The position numbers and the translations under genes were made by a program. This document shows, one piece after another, positions 1 through 11,996 of a stretch of DNA of 64,000 bases. Source of the stretch: Adhaeribacter pallidiroseus (lineage in GTDB: Bacteria > Bacteroidota > Bacteroidia > Cytophagales > Hymenobacteraceae); the NCBI RefSeq assembly GCF_003340495.1, contig NZ_QASA01000001.1, forward strand, positions 1,860,001-1,924,000, read 5' to 3'. A model generated the notes under the pieces. It made no database searches. It was not told the DNA's origin and saw only the letters and a list, made by a program, of their open reading frames with translations. Numbering within the stretch: position 1 is the stretch's first letter; every line of letters starts with the position of its first letter.

Positions 1-674
1 AATAAGGCTTTATACGCGGTACGCGCCACTTCTTCGGGCGTTGCTAAATCTCCTTGCGCTAGTTTACTGTCCTGGGCGCCAGCTACGTTAAAAAAGTTAG
101 TATCCGTAGCTGGTGGGCAAAGAATAGTAACAGATACCGGCGCATCTTTTAATTCTTCTTGTAAAGCCTCACTAAAAGATAGAATAAAAGCTTTGGTGGC
201 GCCGTAAACAGATTGTAGAGGAGTTGGTGTAAATGAAGCTACGGAGCCCACCTGTAATATTTTGCCGGAGCCCTGATTCAGCAAGTAAGGCAAAAATAAT
301 TTAGTAAGATGCACCAACGATATTATATTCAGGTGGATCATCGCTAGTTCTTTTTGCAGATTTGATTCTGTAAAAAGCCCGTATTCGCCAAAGCCCGCGT
401 TGTTTACCAATATATTTACTTGCCAGCCTTGTTGCTGAACATGTTCGAACAAACGGCTAGGAGCATCGTCTTTACTTAAATCAATAGCAATGGTATTTAA
501 CCGAACATGGCTGAACTCGCTTTGCAATTGCCAGGCGGCATGATCCAGTTTGTCCACGTGGTGGGCTACCATAATAACGTGGTAATTATCCCGGGCAAAC
601 AAACGAGCCAACTCGAAACCAATACCGCTGGAAGCACCTGTAATTAAAACTGATTGATTTTGTATCGTTTCCAT
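1..674 (-). CDS. Short-chain dehydrogenase/reductase (SDR), 3' end cut by window edge
   Basis: A classical SDR, an NAD(P)-dependent cytosolic oxidoreductase of unknown substrate. The frame opens with METIQNQSVLITGASSGIG, so the cofactor glycine motif TGASSGIG lies about 11 residues in. The structural NNAG motif follows (VNNAGFGEYG), and the catalytic pair is visible as YGATK. The frame is open to base 3 and the C-terminal part lies outside the window. It is a close paralogue of the next SDR upstream on the same strand, with the same order of blocks (MVAHH, IDLSKD, NNAGFGE, LCPP). It looks like a tandem duplication. The substrate cannot be told from sequence. Confidence 0.85.
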   Translation of the reverse strand, partial: METIQNQSVLITGASSGIGFELARLFARDNYHVIMVAHHVDKLDHAAWQLQSEFSHVRLNTIAIDLSKDDAPSRLFEHVQQQGWQVNILVNNAGFGEYGLFTESNLQKELAMIHLNIISLVHLTKLFLPYLLNQGSGKILQVGSVASFTPTPLQSVYGATKAFILSFSEALQEELKDAPVSVTILCPPATDTNFFNVAGAQDSKLAQGDLATPEEVARTAYKAL

Positions 675-690
675 GATAAATTTTTTAAAT

Positions 691-720
691 GAAAAAGCTC
701 CCGGTACGAACCCAGGAGCT
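691..720 (-). terminator. Rho-independent terminator after the second SDR gene
   Basis: Read on the minus strand, AGCTCCTGG pairs with CCGGGAGCT (one G-T pair) around a 7-base loop, and a run of T follows. It lies 8 bases past the stop of the downstream-listed SDR and just before the start of the partial SDR, so the two paralogues are probably transcribed separately. Confidence 0.7.
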
Positions 721-728
721 ATTTAGTG

Positions 729-1532
729 TTACTCTTTTACATTTTCCAGTTGTTTCTTGGTCATAGCGGCATTAAAGGCATCGGGTAAAGCAATGCCTTG
801 CGCCGCGTACATCTTAGCTACAAAAGTTGGTAATACGCGCGCCTCGCCTTTCATTAACCCTTCGTAACCTGCTTCGGCTACATCTACTGCCGATTGTACC
901 TGAGAAGAGTTGGCAATTTTAGTGTTTTCCATATTGGCCACCTCAAAAAAGTTAGTATCGGTAGGAGGAGGGCAAAGTACGGTTAAGGAAATGCCGGTAT
1001 CTTTTAGTTCTACTTGCAAAGCCTCCGTGAAGGATAATATAAATGCTTTGGAAGCCGCATATACCGCTAACAGCGGGTGCGGAATAAAAGAAGCAACGGA
1101 GCCTAATTGCAAAATTCTGCCGGAACCCCGTTTTACCATATCTTGCGCGAAGAACTTGGTTAAGGATACCAGCGCGATGATGTTCAGATGAATAAGACCA
1201 ACTTCTTTTTGCAGATCAGTTTCCAGGAAAGATCCTCGTTCGCCGAAGCCGGCATTGTTAATTAAAAATTCTACCGGAATCCCCCGGGCTTGTACATCGG
1301 CGTAAAGCTTAGCGGCTGCCCCGTCTTTACTCAGATCGCAGGCAATACTTTCAATTTGTACATTCGGGAACTCTGCTTTTATTTGCGCCACGGCACTAGC
1401 TAATTTTTCTTCGTGGTGCGCTACCATAATAACGGAATGGCCATCGCGGGCAAAACAGCGGGTAAGTTCCAAACCAATGCCGCTTGAGGCACCGGTTATT
1501 AAGGCAGTTTTATTGGTAGTTGCAGTCATCAT
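729..1532 (-). CDS. Short-chain dehydrogenase/reductase (SDR)
   Basis: A complete classical SDR of about 267 residues. The cofactor motif TGASSGIG is near the N-terminus, then LINNAGFGE, the active-site serine region (LQLGSVASF) and the catalytic YAASK motif. A longer frame upstream would add 33 lysine- and phenylalanine-rich residues with no SDR similarity. The MMTATTNKTALITG start is chosen because it puts the glycine motif at the usual distance. It is a paralogue of the partial SDR that follows it. The substrate is unknown; annotation as a generic SDR is safe, anything finer is not. Confidence 0.9.
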   Translation of the reverse strand: MMTATTNKTALITGASSGIGLELTRCFARDGHSVIMVAHHEEKLASAVAQIKAEFPNVQIESIACDLSKDGAAAKLYADVQARGIPVEFLINNAGFGERGSFLETDLQKEVGLIHLNIIALVSLTKFFAQDMVKRGSGRILQLGSVASFIPHPLLAVYAASKAFILSFTEALQVELKDTGISLTVLCPPPTDTNFFEVANMENTKIANSSQVQSAVDVAEAGYEGLMKGEARVLPTFVAKMYAAQGIALPDAFNAAMTKKQLENVKE

Positions 1533-1751
1533 TTTAAGTTTAAGTTTTTTATCAGATTTACTTTTACGGAATAATCCAAACTCTGATACTATAATTTTAA
1601 AACGAAGGTTTAGAAAGAGTTTGATCCTCAAGTATTTTATTTTAATTTTTTTGTTAATAATGATTTTACCGCTGCTATTAGATCTTACAAGTTTTGAATG
1701 CCAGATAGACCAAACTGTTTTCGAGCAAGGCCAGTAGTACTTTATGGAAAA

Positions 1752-1785
1752 CCGCGTAACTAATTTAGAAGAATTAGTTACGCGG
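1752..1785. repeat. Perfect 14-bp inverted repeat with 6-base loop
   Basis: Arms 1752-1765 and 1772-1785 (CCGCGTAACTAATT and its exact complement) surround TAGAAG. There is no T run on either side, so it is not a standard terminator. It lies right at the beginning of the decayed SWIM gene. It could be a mobile-element scar, an operator or an RNA hairpin. Confidence 0.6.
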
Positions 1786-1792
1786 CCAATGG

Positions 1793-2316
1793 TACGCCGA
1801 GGTAGCCGGTACGGAAGTGTATGAAGTAGAAATATCCTTATCGCGCACCAAAGTTAAACATGCGGAATGTAGTTGCCCCTAGGATCAGTACCCGGTTTGT
1901 AAGCATATAGCGCCGGTTTTACATATGCTCCAAAAAAAATTGACAAAAACTGGGAAAAGTTTGAAGAACAACGGCACATCCACCCCAGGTAAAGTGCCCA
2001 CAGAAAAGCTATCCTGCAAGAAATTCTGGATACCGTGAGTTATGCGGAACTGAAGAGTTGTTTGCTGGAATATGCCTTAAAAAGAATGAGTTCGGCGGCC
2101 TTTTACTAGCGCGTTTTGCCGAGCAAACCGGGGTAGAAGGCAAAGAAAAAAATCGTGTTAAATATTAAAAATGCCGTTAACACGGCGGGTGGTCGCGGCC
2201 GCTTTATAAAGGACCACCACGTAGCTAAAGTAATTGCAGCCCGCAAAAGAGCTGCTCCACCACACGCGTACCGTATATGGCCGAAAATATTACGCCTAAG
2301 TAGTTGCCGTTTGTAG
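1793..2316 (+). pseudogene. Decayed SWIM zinc-finger protein gene
   Basis: Translating the plus strand in pieces gives a recognisable SWIM-type zinc finger: YAEVAGTEVYEVEISL, then ECSCP, a TAG stop, DQYPVCKHIAPVLHML. This fits the CxC...CxH zinc ligand pattern of SWIM domains. Later fragments continue in other frames (ILQEILDTVSYAEL; LLLARFAEQTGVEG; NAVNTAGGRGRFIKDHH), matching the order of the C-terminal part of Bacteroidota SWIM proteins. There are at least two in-frame stops and three frame changes. Two of the changes would be repaired by one extra A in an A run (1932-1939 and 2079-2083). The number of lesions makes a real pseudogene likely. The 5' end is not identified. Confidence 0.65.
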
Positions 2317-2354
2317 TACCTGGATATCTTTCAATTTACTAGAAAGTTTTAATT

Positions 2355-3032
2355 TTATTTTACGTCGGCTTTAAAAACGGCAGCGTAGTAATCAGCCAAG
2401 CGGGTGGGCTCAGGTAACTTGTGTTTACGCGTGGTGGCCAAAGCAATTTGAGTAGCCGTTTCTAAATCTAGTAAGTGACCAGCCGAGGCAAAAACCGGCT
2501 TTACTTTTTCTTTCGTACGGATGGCATTAGCAATGTGCTCGTTGCGGTGCAGTACCGGACTCAAGGCGCCTTGTTCGGGTCCTGGCATCTCAAATTTACC
2601 TACCAGTATTTCTTTCGCTAAACCCATCGTTGGTTTTTGCAGGTGCACGCCCAAATGACTAGCAATGCCCATGCGCCGCGGGTGCGAAATACCGTGCCCA
2701 TCTACCATAATTAAATCGGGCTTTTGGGTTAGTTTTTTATAGGCTTGGAGTAGGTTGGGTGCTTCCCGGAATGCTAAAAACCCCGGTATGTAAGGCAGCT
2801 CTACTTCGCCGTAATGCCAAACTTTTTCGAGTAGCTGCAAGTCCGGGTAACTTAGCAAAATAAACACTGACAAAATATTTTCCCCGATAAACGAAGAATC
2901 GCATCCCGCAATAAATCTTAAGTCAAAATCGGGTTTTTGCAAAATTACTTGCTTTTGCAGTTCATTTTGGCGAGCCGTTAACGATTTTACCAGTTCCGGA
3001 TCAACGGGTGGATAGGTTGGATAATAGGCCAT
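2355..3032 (-). CDS. nfi: Endonuclease V (deoxyinosine 3'-endonuclease)
   Basis: Repairs deaminated bases by cutting the second phosphodiester bond 3' to deoxyinosine, using Mg2+. The protein has 225 residues, normal for the family. The Nfi blocks are present: AGCDSSF carrying the first catalytic Asp, PYIPGFLAFRE with the catalytic Glu, and VDGHGISHPRRMGIASHLG with the second Asp and conserved His. The start MAYYPTYPP matches the usual N-terminal length. It is a stand-alone gene, with an IS630 element inserted about 150 bp upstream of its start. Family assignment is secure. Confidence 0.95.
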   Translation of the reverse strand: MAYYPTYPPVDPELVKSLTARQNELQKQVILQKPDFDLRFIAGCDSSFIGENILSVFILLSYPDLQLLEKVWHYGEVELPYIPGFLAFREAPNLLQAYKKLTQKPDLIMVDGHGISHPRRMGIASHLGVHLQKPTMGLAKEILVGKFEMPGPEQGALSPVLHRNEHIANAIRTKEKVKPVFASAGHLLDLETATQIALATTRKHKLPEPTRLADYYAAVFKADVK

Positions 3033-3183
3033 TTTTAATTTTTTATTGCTTTACGCAGAAAGTAAAGGCCAGGGTTGTACTCGGACAAGTAGCAAAGCTT
3101 ATCTTCTCCTTGGTTTATATAATGGACATGTATCTCTACTGGAGATGCTTCTTTTCAGGAAACCATATCTTTTTGAGTAACTA

Positions 3184-4286
3184 AGTACTGATTCAAAATT
3201 AAGCATAAGAAAATAGTAAATAGTAACTTTGCGCTATGCGCTATATCAAAGGACTTACTCCAGAACAAAAACAGGCTTTAGAGCAAGGTCATAAAATGGG
3301 GAAAAGCTACCGGTTCCGCAACCGCTGTCAGGCCATTCTGTTGTCTGCTGCCGGCTACTCGGTTCAAGAGTTAGCGGCCATGTTCCAAGTAGCTGATCTC
3401 AGTATTTATCAGTGGTTCAATCGCTTTGAAGCGAGGGGAGTAACCGGCTTGCAAAACCAATCCGGCCAAGGCAGAAAGCCCTTGTTGAAGCTACAGAACC
3501 AGGCCCATGTGCAAGTAGTCGAAGAGCAGCTTGAAAAGGAAAACAAGCGCTTGAAACTAGCAAAAGCCCAAATCGAGCAGCAACTGGGTCAGTCCCTGAG
3601 TGAAAGTACGCTCAAGCGGTTTTTAAAAAAATTGGTTACCGCTGGAAACGCTTCCGCCAGTGGGTAAAGCCCTTGCAGGACGAAAAAGAATATGAACAAA
3701 AACGCACTACCTTATTTACTTTACTGTTCTTGGCCCAAGCTGGATACATCGACCTGTGCTTTGGGGATGAGAGTGGTTTTTCGCTGATGCCGACTGTTCC
3801 TTATGGTTGGATTAAAAAAGGCAAGCAAGCTTGCCTCTTAGCGCAACGCAGTGCCCGGGTGAATGTGTTTGGCTTATTGTCGACTACTAATCAGCTCACG
3901 GCTTACCAGAAACAAGAAAGCCTTACTGCTGATTTTATTATAGAATGCCTGGAAGATTTTTGCCCAACTATATCCCAAATGACGGTGATTGTTTTAGATA
4001 ATGCCCCTTTACATACCAGTACTACCTTTCGCGCTAAACAAGCCGAGTGGGAAAGCAAAGGCCTTTACCTCTTTTTTTTACCTAAGTATAGCCCCCACTT
4101 AAACCGGATCGAACAACTTTGGAAGCAAATCAAACATCATTGGCTCAAAGCGGCGGACTATCTTTCTTTAACCCATTTGAAACAAGCTCTAGAGCGCATC
4201 ATTACTGGTTTTGGTACCTCTTTTACCCTGGATTTCAAACAACTTGACTTATCCCTTTTTCCTATACTTAATTTTGATTGAGTACT
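3184..4286 (+). mobile_element. IS630-family insertion sequence, complete
   Basis: The element is about 1.1 kb. Its left end (AGTACTGATTCAAAATTAAG) and the complement of its right end (AGTACTCAATCAAAATTAAG) are near-identical terminal inverted repeats. Both ends are flanked by TA (3182-3183 and 4287-4288), the target duplicated by the IS630/Tc1/mariner group. It carries one frameshifted transposase gene whose stop lies inside the right repeat. It sits between nfi and the MBOAT gene and does not visibly interrupt a gene. Confidence 0.85.
3236..4281 (+). CDS. IS630 family transposase (two frames joined by -1 frameshift)
   Basis: A DDE transposase that moves the surrounding IS. The first frame (to 3667) holds the helix-turn-helix part (YSVQELAAMFQVADLSIYQWF). 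The second frame (ending 4281) holds the catalytic core: CFGDESGFSL, VLDNAPLHT and SPHLNRIEQLWKQIKHHW, giving the D, D and E residues. The frames join at TTTTTAAAAAAA near 3620-3631: reading back one base turns FLKKLV into FLKKIGYRWKRF, the expected sequence, for about 348 residues in all. Programmed -1 frameshifting on A runs is known in IS630 elements, so this may be the normal expression mode rather than damage. A TAACTTTG box at 3224-3231, just before the ATG, may be a -7 promoter element and would make the message nearly leaderless. Confidence 0.88.
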
Positions 4287-4288
4287 TA

Positions 4289-4631
4289 TTTACTTTAAAT
4301 AATTACAAGTTGCAGAAAATACCTACCATTAGGTATTGCGCTATTAACAACTTGTGCTTATATATGCAGTAAATCTGAAAAAAGTAAAGATTAATATTAA
4401 AATTTTTATATAGAGGTTTTAATTTTAATTACTTGAACATAAAAAATATGACTTAATCTGAAAATAACTATTTAAAAATGCTTTAAAAAAGTGGTAAAAA
4501 TAACCGGCACCTAGTCGTGCACATGCTCTGCCGCTTGCTGGTTAAGCCGCTGGCTATTACAAAGGGTTTTACCAGTATAAATCCTGCAGTTCTTGTTCTA
4601 ATATCAATTTGGTTGTTAATGCATTACGTTT
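4289..4631. other. Non-coding stretch between IS630 and the MBOAT gene
   Basis: AT-rich DNA with a short GC-richer patch near 4500-4560. No open frame, tRNA or terminator was recognised. It must hold the promoter of the O-acetylation genes, but no clear TAnnTTTG box was found. Confidence 0.4.
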
Positions 4632-6103
4632 ATGTTATTTAATTCTTTCGAGTTTTTGCTTTTTTTTCCGGTTGTTACCCTGCTTTTCTTCTTGTTACCG
4701 CATCGTTTTCGTTGGATACTTTTGTTAACGGCCAGTTGTTTTTTTTACATGTTTTTTGAGCCGGTTTATATTTTAATCTTATTCTTCACCATTATCATTG
4801 ACTACTACGCGGCTATTCTGATACAAAATAGTGCTACTAAAAAGAAAAAAGATTTTACTTGGTTTGGAGTTTAATTGCTAACCTTGGCGTACTGGCTATT
4901 TTTAAATATTTTAATTTTTTTAATCAAAATATTACCGCTCTTGGCGAAGCTTTCGGCTACCAGAACCAAATTCCTTCCTTAACTATTCTGCTGCCCATCG
5001 GGCTTTCTTTCCATACCTTTCAGGCTATGAGTTATACGATTGAAGTATACCGGGGCAACGAAAAAGCAGAACAACACTTTGGGATCTATGCTTTATATGT
5101 CATGTTTTATCCGCAGTTAGTAGCCGGGCCCATCGAAAGACCGCAAAACATTTTGCACCAATTTCACGAGAAGCACTATTTTGACTACGACCGGGTTACC
5201 GACGGTTTAAAACTAATGGCTTGGGGCTTATTTAAAAAAGTGGTGATCGCGGACCGACTGGCCTTGATGGTAAACAAAGTGTACAATAATCCTACGGATT
5301 ACGAAGGCATTTTTTTAATTATAGCCACGGTATTTTTTGCGTTTCAAATATTCTGCGACTTCTCCGGTTACTCCGACATAGCTCTCGGGTCGGCCCAGGT
5401 AATGGGATTTACCTTAATGGAAAACTTCCGGCGGCCGTACGCGGCTAAATCTATTAAAGAATTTTGGGGACGCTGGCATATTTCCCTGTCTACCTGGTTC
5501 CGGGATTACCTATATGTGCCTTTGGGCGGCAACCGGGTAAGTACCTGGCGTTGGTATTATAATATCTTTATTGTTTTTCTGGTGAGCGGCTTATGGCACG
5601 GAGCCAGTTGGACGTTTATTATCTGGGGCGCTTTACACGGATTTTACCAGATTTTTGGTTTTATTACCGCGGCTCAGCGAAACCAACTGGTAAAGCATTT
5701 ACAACTTCGTAAGTTTCCTGTTTTTTATAATACGCTACAGCTAGTTACTACTTTTTCATTAGTTTGCTTTGCCTGGATATTTTTCCGGGCCAATTCTTTA
5801 GCTGATGCCTGGTACATCAGCACGCACTTATTCCAGAATCTGCTGGGCAGCACGAAAGAGTTTGGTTCGCAACTACTGTTTGGCCGCAATATTCTGGGCC
5901 AATACAAGCAAGAGTTTTTTCTGGCAGTGCTGTTTATTATTGTTTTAGAAAGAGTGCATTACCTGCAAAGCCAGCAGAAACTCCGGCTGGAAATTTCCAA
6001 ATTCCGCCCGCTTTACCGCTGGGGATTGTACTCGATGTATCTCCTGGTTTTCATATACTTTGGGGTGTTTAATTCTAATTCATTTATCTATTTTCAGTTC
6101 TAA
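4632..6103 (+). CDS. MBOAT family O-acyltransferase (AlgI-like), frame broken by one base
   Basis: A polytopic inner-membrane acyltransferase that passes acyl groups across the membrane for O-acetylation of a polysaccharide or cell-wall polymer. The N-terminal part (FNSFEFLLFFPVVTLLFFLLP) reads to 4874. The rest (ANLGVLAIFKYFNFF, MFYPQLVAGPIERP, FWGRWHISLSTWFRDYLYVPLGG, VSGLWHGASWTFIIWG with the invariant histidine) is in the -1 frame. The switch lies in AAAGAAAAAAG: one more A in the run 4845-4850 restores a continuous protein of about 490 residues, normal for the family. The stop overlaps the next start by one base, so both genes are co-transcribed. The break is either a sequence error, slippage or a recent mutation. 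Confidence 0.88.
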
Positions 6104-7046
6104 TGAGCCGAATTTTTAAAAAAATTGGTCTACTGACTGGATTGGTAGTCTTACTCTTGATGCCCATTATCTGGCGGTTTAACGTAGGGCATTTAGATAC
6201 ACACTACACTCGTTTAACTACAACCAAAGCTCCTTCCTTAATTATAGGTACCTCGCGGGCCGCCCAAGGAATATTACCACTCATGTTTAAGGAGATGGCT
6301 CCCCACATGCAAAATTTTGCTTTTACCATCATGCATACGCCTTTCGGTCCAACTTATCTGGACCTGATTCACAAAAAATAGACCCAAAAACCCGGGATGG
6401 CTTGTTTATCATCGCCGTTGATCCCTGGTCGGTTTCCGCTTTGTCAAAAGAAGAAATTAAATCGGGAGAATTCCGGGAAAATAAAGTGTTTACTTCTAAA
6501 ATTAATTTTGTAAACCTAAACCCTAACCTGGAATATATTCTGCGTTATTACAGCAAGCCTTTTTACACGGTGTTTGTTCAGGAAATGTACGACCTGATTA
6601 TGAAAGGTACTCCCGATACCAAGTTGCACAAAGATGGCTGGCTGGAAGTAAACGTACCCGTAGACGCGGCTTCGGTTAAAAAAAGAATGCCTGGAAAATT
6701 AAAAGTGTACCAGCGGTATGTGCAGGAAGCTGTTATACAAACCAAAAGGCTGCAATCTTTAGAAGAAACTATTAAACTCCTGGATAGGCACGGCGCTGTG
6801 TATTTGGTAAGGCTACCCGTGTCTAAAGAAATGAAAACCATTGAAAACAGATATTCTCCTGAATTTGATACGCTCATGCAATCTATGGCCGCAAAATATC
6901 AGGTTAATTACCTGAACTACTTTAATGATTCTGGGAAATATCAAACCGTAGATGGCAATCACTTATACAAAGAAGCCAGTAAAGCCATTTCGTTGAAATT
7001 AGCCACCGATATTAAACAATTAAATAAGGTGGCGCAGGCCAAATAA
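6103..7046 (+). CDS. SGNH-like O-acetylation partner protein, frame broken by one base
   Basis: The partner of the MBOAT gene, probably extracytoplasmic with an N-terminal membrane anchor (IGLLTGLVVLLLMPIIW). IIGTSRAAQGI fits the first SGNH block with a catalytic Ser, and DGNHLYKEAS near the C-terminus fits the block carrying Asp and His. By analogy with AlgJ/AlgX/PatB it would move or remove acetyl groups on an exported polymer. The frame stops at 6381 and continues in the -1 frame (KIDPKTRDGLFIIAVDPW). One extra A in the run 6373-6378 rejoins them into about 314 residues. It overlaps the MBOAT stop by one base. The exact substrate is unknown. Confidence 0.75.
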
Positions 7047-7190
7047 CACCGTTTTTTAAATTTCAGACGAATAGTCAACGGACAATGCCGCTATCTTTGG
7101 TGTTAGCAATGTTTCACCACTTTTAATTCCTTAGTGTGTCAATAGAAATTATTCATCCGTTTATGTTGGCAAAATCCGGTGGTAGTATAT

Positions 7191-7718
7191 TTACCTCATC
7201 CGGATTTTTTTATAAATCCGGATCGCTAGCATTAAGATAACCGCAAATAAAATTAATCCTACTAAGCCCCATAAAAAGTCGACACTGTTTTTTAATACTA
7301 CCAAAAAAACAATGCTTACCAAGAATAAAGTAGCTACTTCGTTCCAGATGCGGAGCTGCGTAGGGCTTTGTTTTACCTGCCCGCGGGCGTGTTGTTTAAA
7401 AATGCGATGGCAACTCAGGTGATATAAAAATAACCCGAATACAAAGCCTAGTTTTATTAGGAGCCAACCCGGCAAACTACCATAGAGATACGCCATCCAG
7501 GTACCAAAAATTAAAGTGAGGATTGCCGAAGGCCAAGTGATGCCGTACCAAAGGCGCTTTTCCATGAGTTGTAATTGATTTTGCAAAATGCTTTTATCGG
7601 GTTCGGACTTTTCGGCGGCTTCGGTAAAATAGATGAACAAGCGAACAATGTAAAATAACCCGGCAAACCAGGTAACTACGAATATAATGTGCAGCGATTT
7701 AACGTAGTAGTAAGTCAC
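7191..7718 (-). CDS. hemJ: Protoporphyrinogen IX oxidase HemJ / CopD family membrane protein
   Basis: A small integral membrane protein of 175 residues with about five hydrophobic segments. The N-terminal block YVKSLHIIFVVTWFAGLFY and the following RLF are the HemJ signature; the histidine in the first segment is the expected haem ligand. HemJ oxidises protoporphyrinogen IX in the penultimate step of haem synthesis in organisms lacking HemG/HemY. A middle block (YGITWPSAILTLIFGTWM) also fits. Related CopD-family proteins share part of the pattern, so the alternative is a generic CopD protein. A possible promoter lies upstream, with CAAACTTA at 7782-7789 (complement TAAGTTTG). Confidence 0.8.
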   Translation of the reverse strand: MTYYYVKSLHIIFVVTWFAGLFYIVRLFIYFTEAAEKSEPDKSILQNQLQLMEKRLWYGITWPSAILTLIFGTWMAYLYGSLPGWLLIKLGFVFGLFLYHLSCHRIFKQHARGQVKQSPTQLRIWNEVATLFLVSIVFLVVLKNSVDFLWGLVGLILFAVILMLAIRIYKKIRMR

Positions 7719-10469
<2,751 letters not shown>

Positions 10470-10485
10470 AGTAGCATAAAAAATT

Positions 10486-10525
10486 AAAAAAGCCGTCAGA
10501 TTCTTTTTTCTGACGGCTTTTTTTT
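10486..10525 (+). terminator. Rho-independent terminator of icd
   Basis: AGCCGTCAGA and TCTGACGGCT form a perfect 10-bp stem (extended by A-T pairs) around a T-rich loop, followed by eight T. It is strong and, with its A-rich left flank, could also work on the opposite strand for manC, whose 3' end faces it. Confidence 0.9.
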
Positions 10526-10530
10526 AGGGC

Positions 10531-10919
10531 TAGAATTTAAAAAATTTAAAAATTCATCTGCAGTTATGCATTTTTTAAAATTTACTTGCTTCTAGTCTTT
10601 AGTAAAACTGGTAACTAAAAGCAATAGCGGGTCTTTGGAACAATTTCCTTCAGTTAAGCCAAAAGAATTATAAAATGTTTTCCTTCGAAGGAAGTTGGGG
10701 GATAATCAACAGCATTGGAGTAATATTGTTTTAAAAATAACATTCCTTCCCTGAAGGACCTTAGTCTTCCGACTGGCATGTAACGGATGATTTGTTTTAA
10801 GGAAGTTAGGAGACTTCCAGTTGTCTGTTAAGCACAAGTGTCGCTGCGCTGAATACTGGCGCTAGTTCTGGAATAACGAACAACTAAAAACGACCAGCTA
10901 TTTATTTGTGTCTTTTTAC
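10531..10919. other. Intergenic region with small palindromes and a dispersed repeat copy
   Basis: No gene was seen. It holds a perfect 14-bp palindrome TTCCTTCGAAGGAA (10680-10693), several further GGAAGT/ACTTCC units, and at 10871-10896 one copy of a 26-bp sequence found again, inverted, at 36105-36130. The region lies between the convergent 3' ends of icd and manC. Confidence 0.5.
10871..10896 (-). repeat. Dispersed intergenic repeat, copy 1
   Basis: A 26-bp sequence whose complement contains TTTTTAGTTGTTCGTT. An exact copy is at 36105-36130, and shorter related stretches (AGTTGTTCGTTGTT) occur at 28973-28989 and 31185-31203. All are between genes. Confidence 0.7.
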
Positions 10920-11990
10920 TTAAATAAAGTTCTGGCCTTTTTTGTTTTTAGCATCGGCCAGAAAATCTTTCACCCGCTGTTCGTCTTGTTTGGGGCAAAT
11001 CATCAGTACATTGTCGTATTCGGCAATTATAAAATCATTTAAACCATCTACTACTACTAAACGATCTTTCGGAGTTTTTACAATGCAATTGGTAGTTTCG
11101 TAGAGCATTACTTCCCCATCAATCACGTTACCTTGGGCATCTTTATCCCCAATGGCGTACAACGAATTCCAGGTGCCTAAATCCGACCAGCCCAAGTTGC
11201 TGGGGAGCATGTATACATTATTAGCTTTTTCCATGATGCCGTAATCAATAGATATGTTGCGGCAGTGCGAATAAGCCCGGTTAATAAAAGCAGCTTCCTG
11301 ATCCGTATTAAAAACCGGAATGCCTTCGTCAAAAATCTCGGTTATCTCGGGTAAAAATTCATAGAAAGCCTTTAAAATACTTTGCACGTTCCAGATAAAA
11401 ATGCCGGCATTCCACACAAAATCCCCACTTTCCAGGAAAACCTGGGCAATTTCCAGGTTAGGCTTTTCGGTAAAAGTTTTTACTTTCTTAAGTTCCTTCC
11501 CTTCTTCTAAGTATTGAATATAGCCATAATTAGTATCCGGACGGCTGGGGGTGATGCCCAGGGTAATTAACACATCCGATTTACTGGCGGCCGCCAAGGC
11601 TTTTTTAATTCTTTCCTCAAAAGCTTCTTGCTTTAATATCACGTGGTCGGCGGGTGCCACAATGATGTTTGCTTTTGGATTGATCTGATTAATTTTATAA
11701 GCAGCGTAAGCAATAGCTGGGGCGGTATTGCGGCCAATGGGTTCGCACAAGATCTGGTTTTCCGATAAATAAGGAATTTGTTGTTTTACCAGATCGCGGT
11801 AATCGGAGTTGGTAACAATAAAAATGTTTTCCGGGGCACAGAGTTTTTTGAATCGGTTTACCGTCATTTGCAGCATAGACTCACCTACGCCTAAAACATC
11901 ATGAAACTGTTTGGGATTACTTACCCTACTAAAAGGCCAAAAACGGGTTCCAATTCCGCCAGCCATAATGATGGCATAAGTTTGCTGCAT
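10920..11990 (-). CDS. manC: Mannose-1-phosphate guanylyltransferase
   Basis: Makes GDP-mannose from mannose-1-phosphate and GTP, a precursor for exopolysaccharide and glycans. 356 residues. The nucleotidyltransferase signature is at the N-terminus (IIMAGGIGTRFWPFSR, NPKQF), followed by EPIGRNTAPAIAY, APADH and FTEKP, in the family order; the length fits the single-domain GMP type without a C-terminal isomerase domain. It starts 6 bases after the stop of the arabinose-5-phosphate isomerase gene, so the two form a sugar-nucleotide operon. Confidence 0.95.
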   Translation of the reverse strand: MQQTYAIIMAGGIGTRFWPFSRVSNPKQFHDVLGVGESMLQMTVNRFKKLCAPENIFIVTNSDYRDLVKQQIPYLSENQILCEPIGRNTAPAIAYAAYKINQINPKANIIVAPADHVILKQEAFEERIKKALAAASKSDVLITLGITPSRPDTNYGYIQYLEEGKELKKVKTFTEKPNLEIAQVFLESGDFVWNAGIFIWNVQSILKAFYEFLPEITEIFDEGIPVFNTDQEAAFINRAYSHCRNISIDYGIMEKANNVYMLPSNLGWSDLGTWNSLYAIGDKDAQGNVIDGEVMLYETTNCIVKTPKDRLVVVDGLNDFIIAEYDNVLMICPKQDEQRVKDFLADAKNKKGQNFI

Positions 11991-11996
11991 ATTAAG

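Noticed and set aside
3624-3632. Calling the IS630 transposase a pseudogene
   Set aside because: The frame change is at an A-run slip site typical of IS630 elements, and all catalytic residues and both ends are intact.
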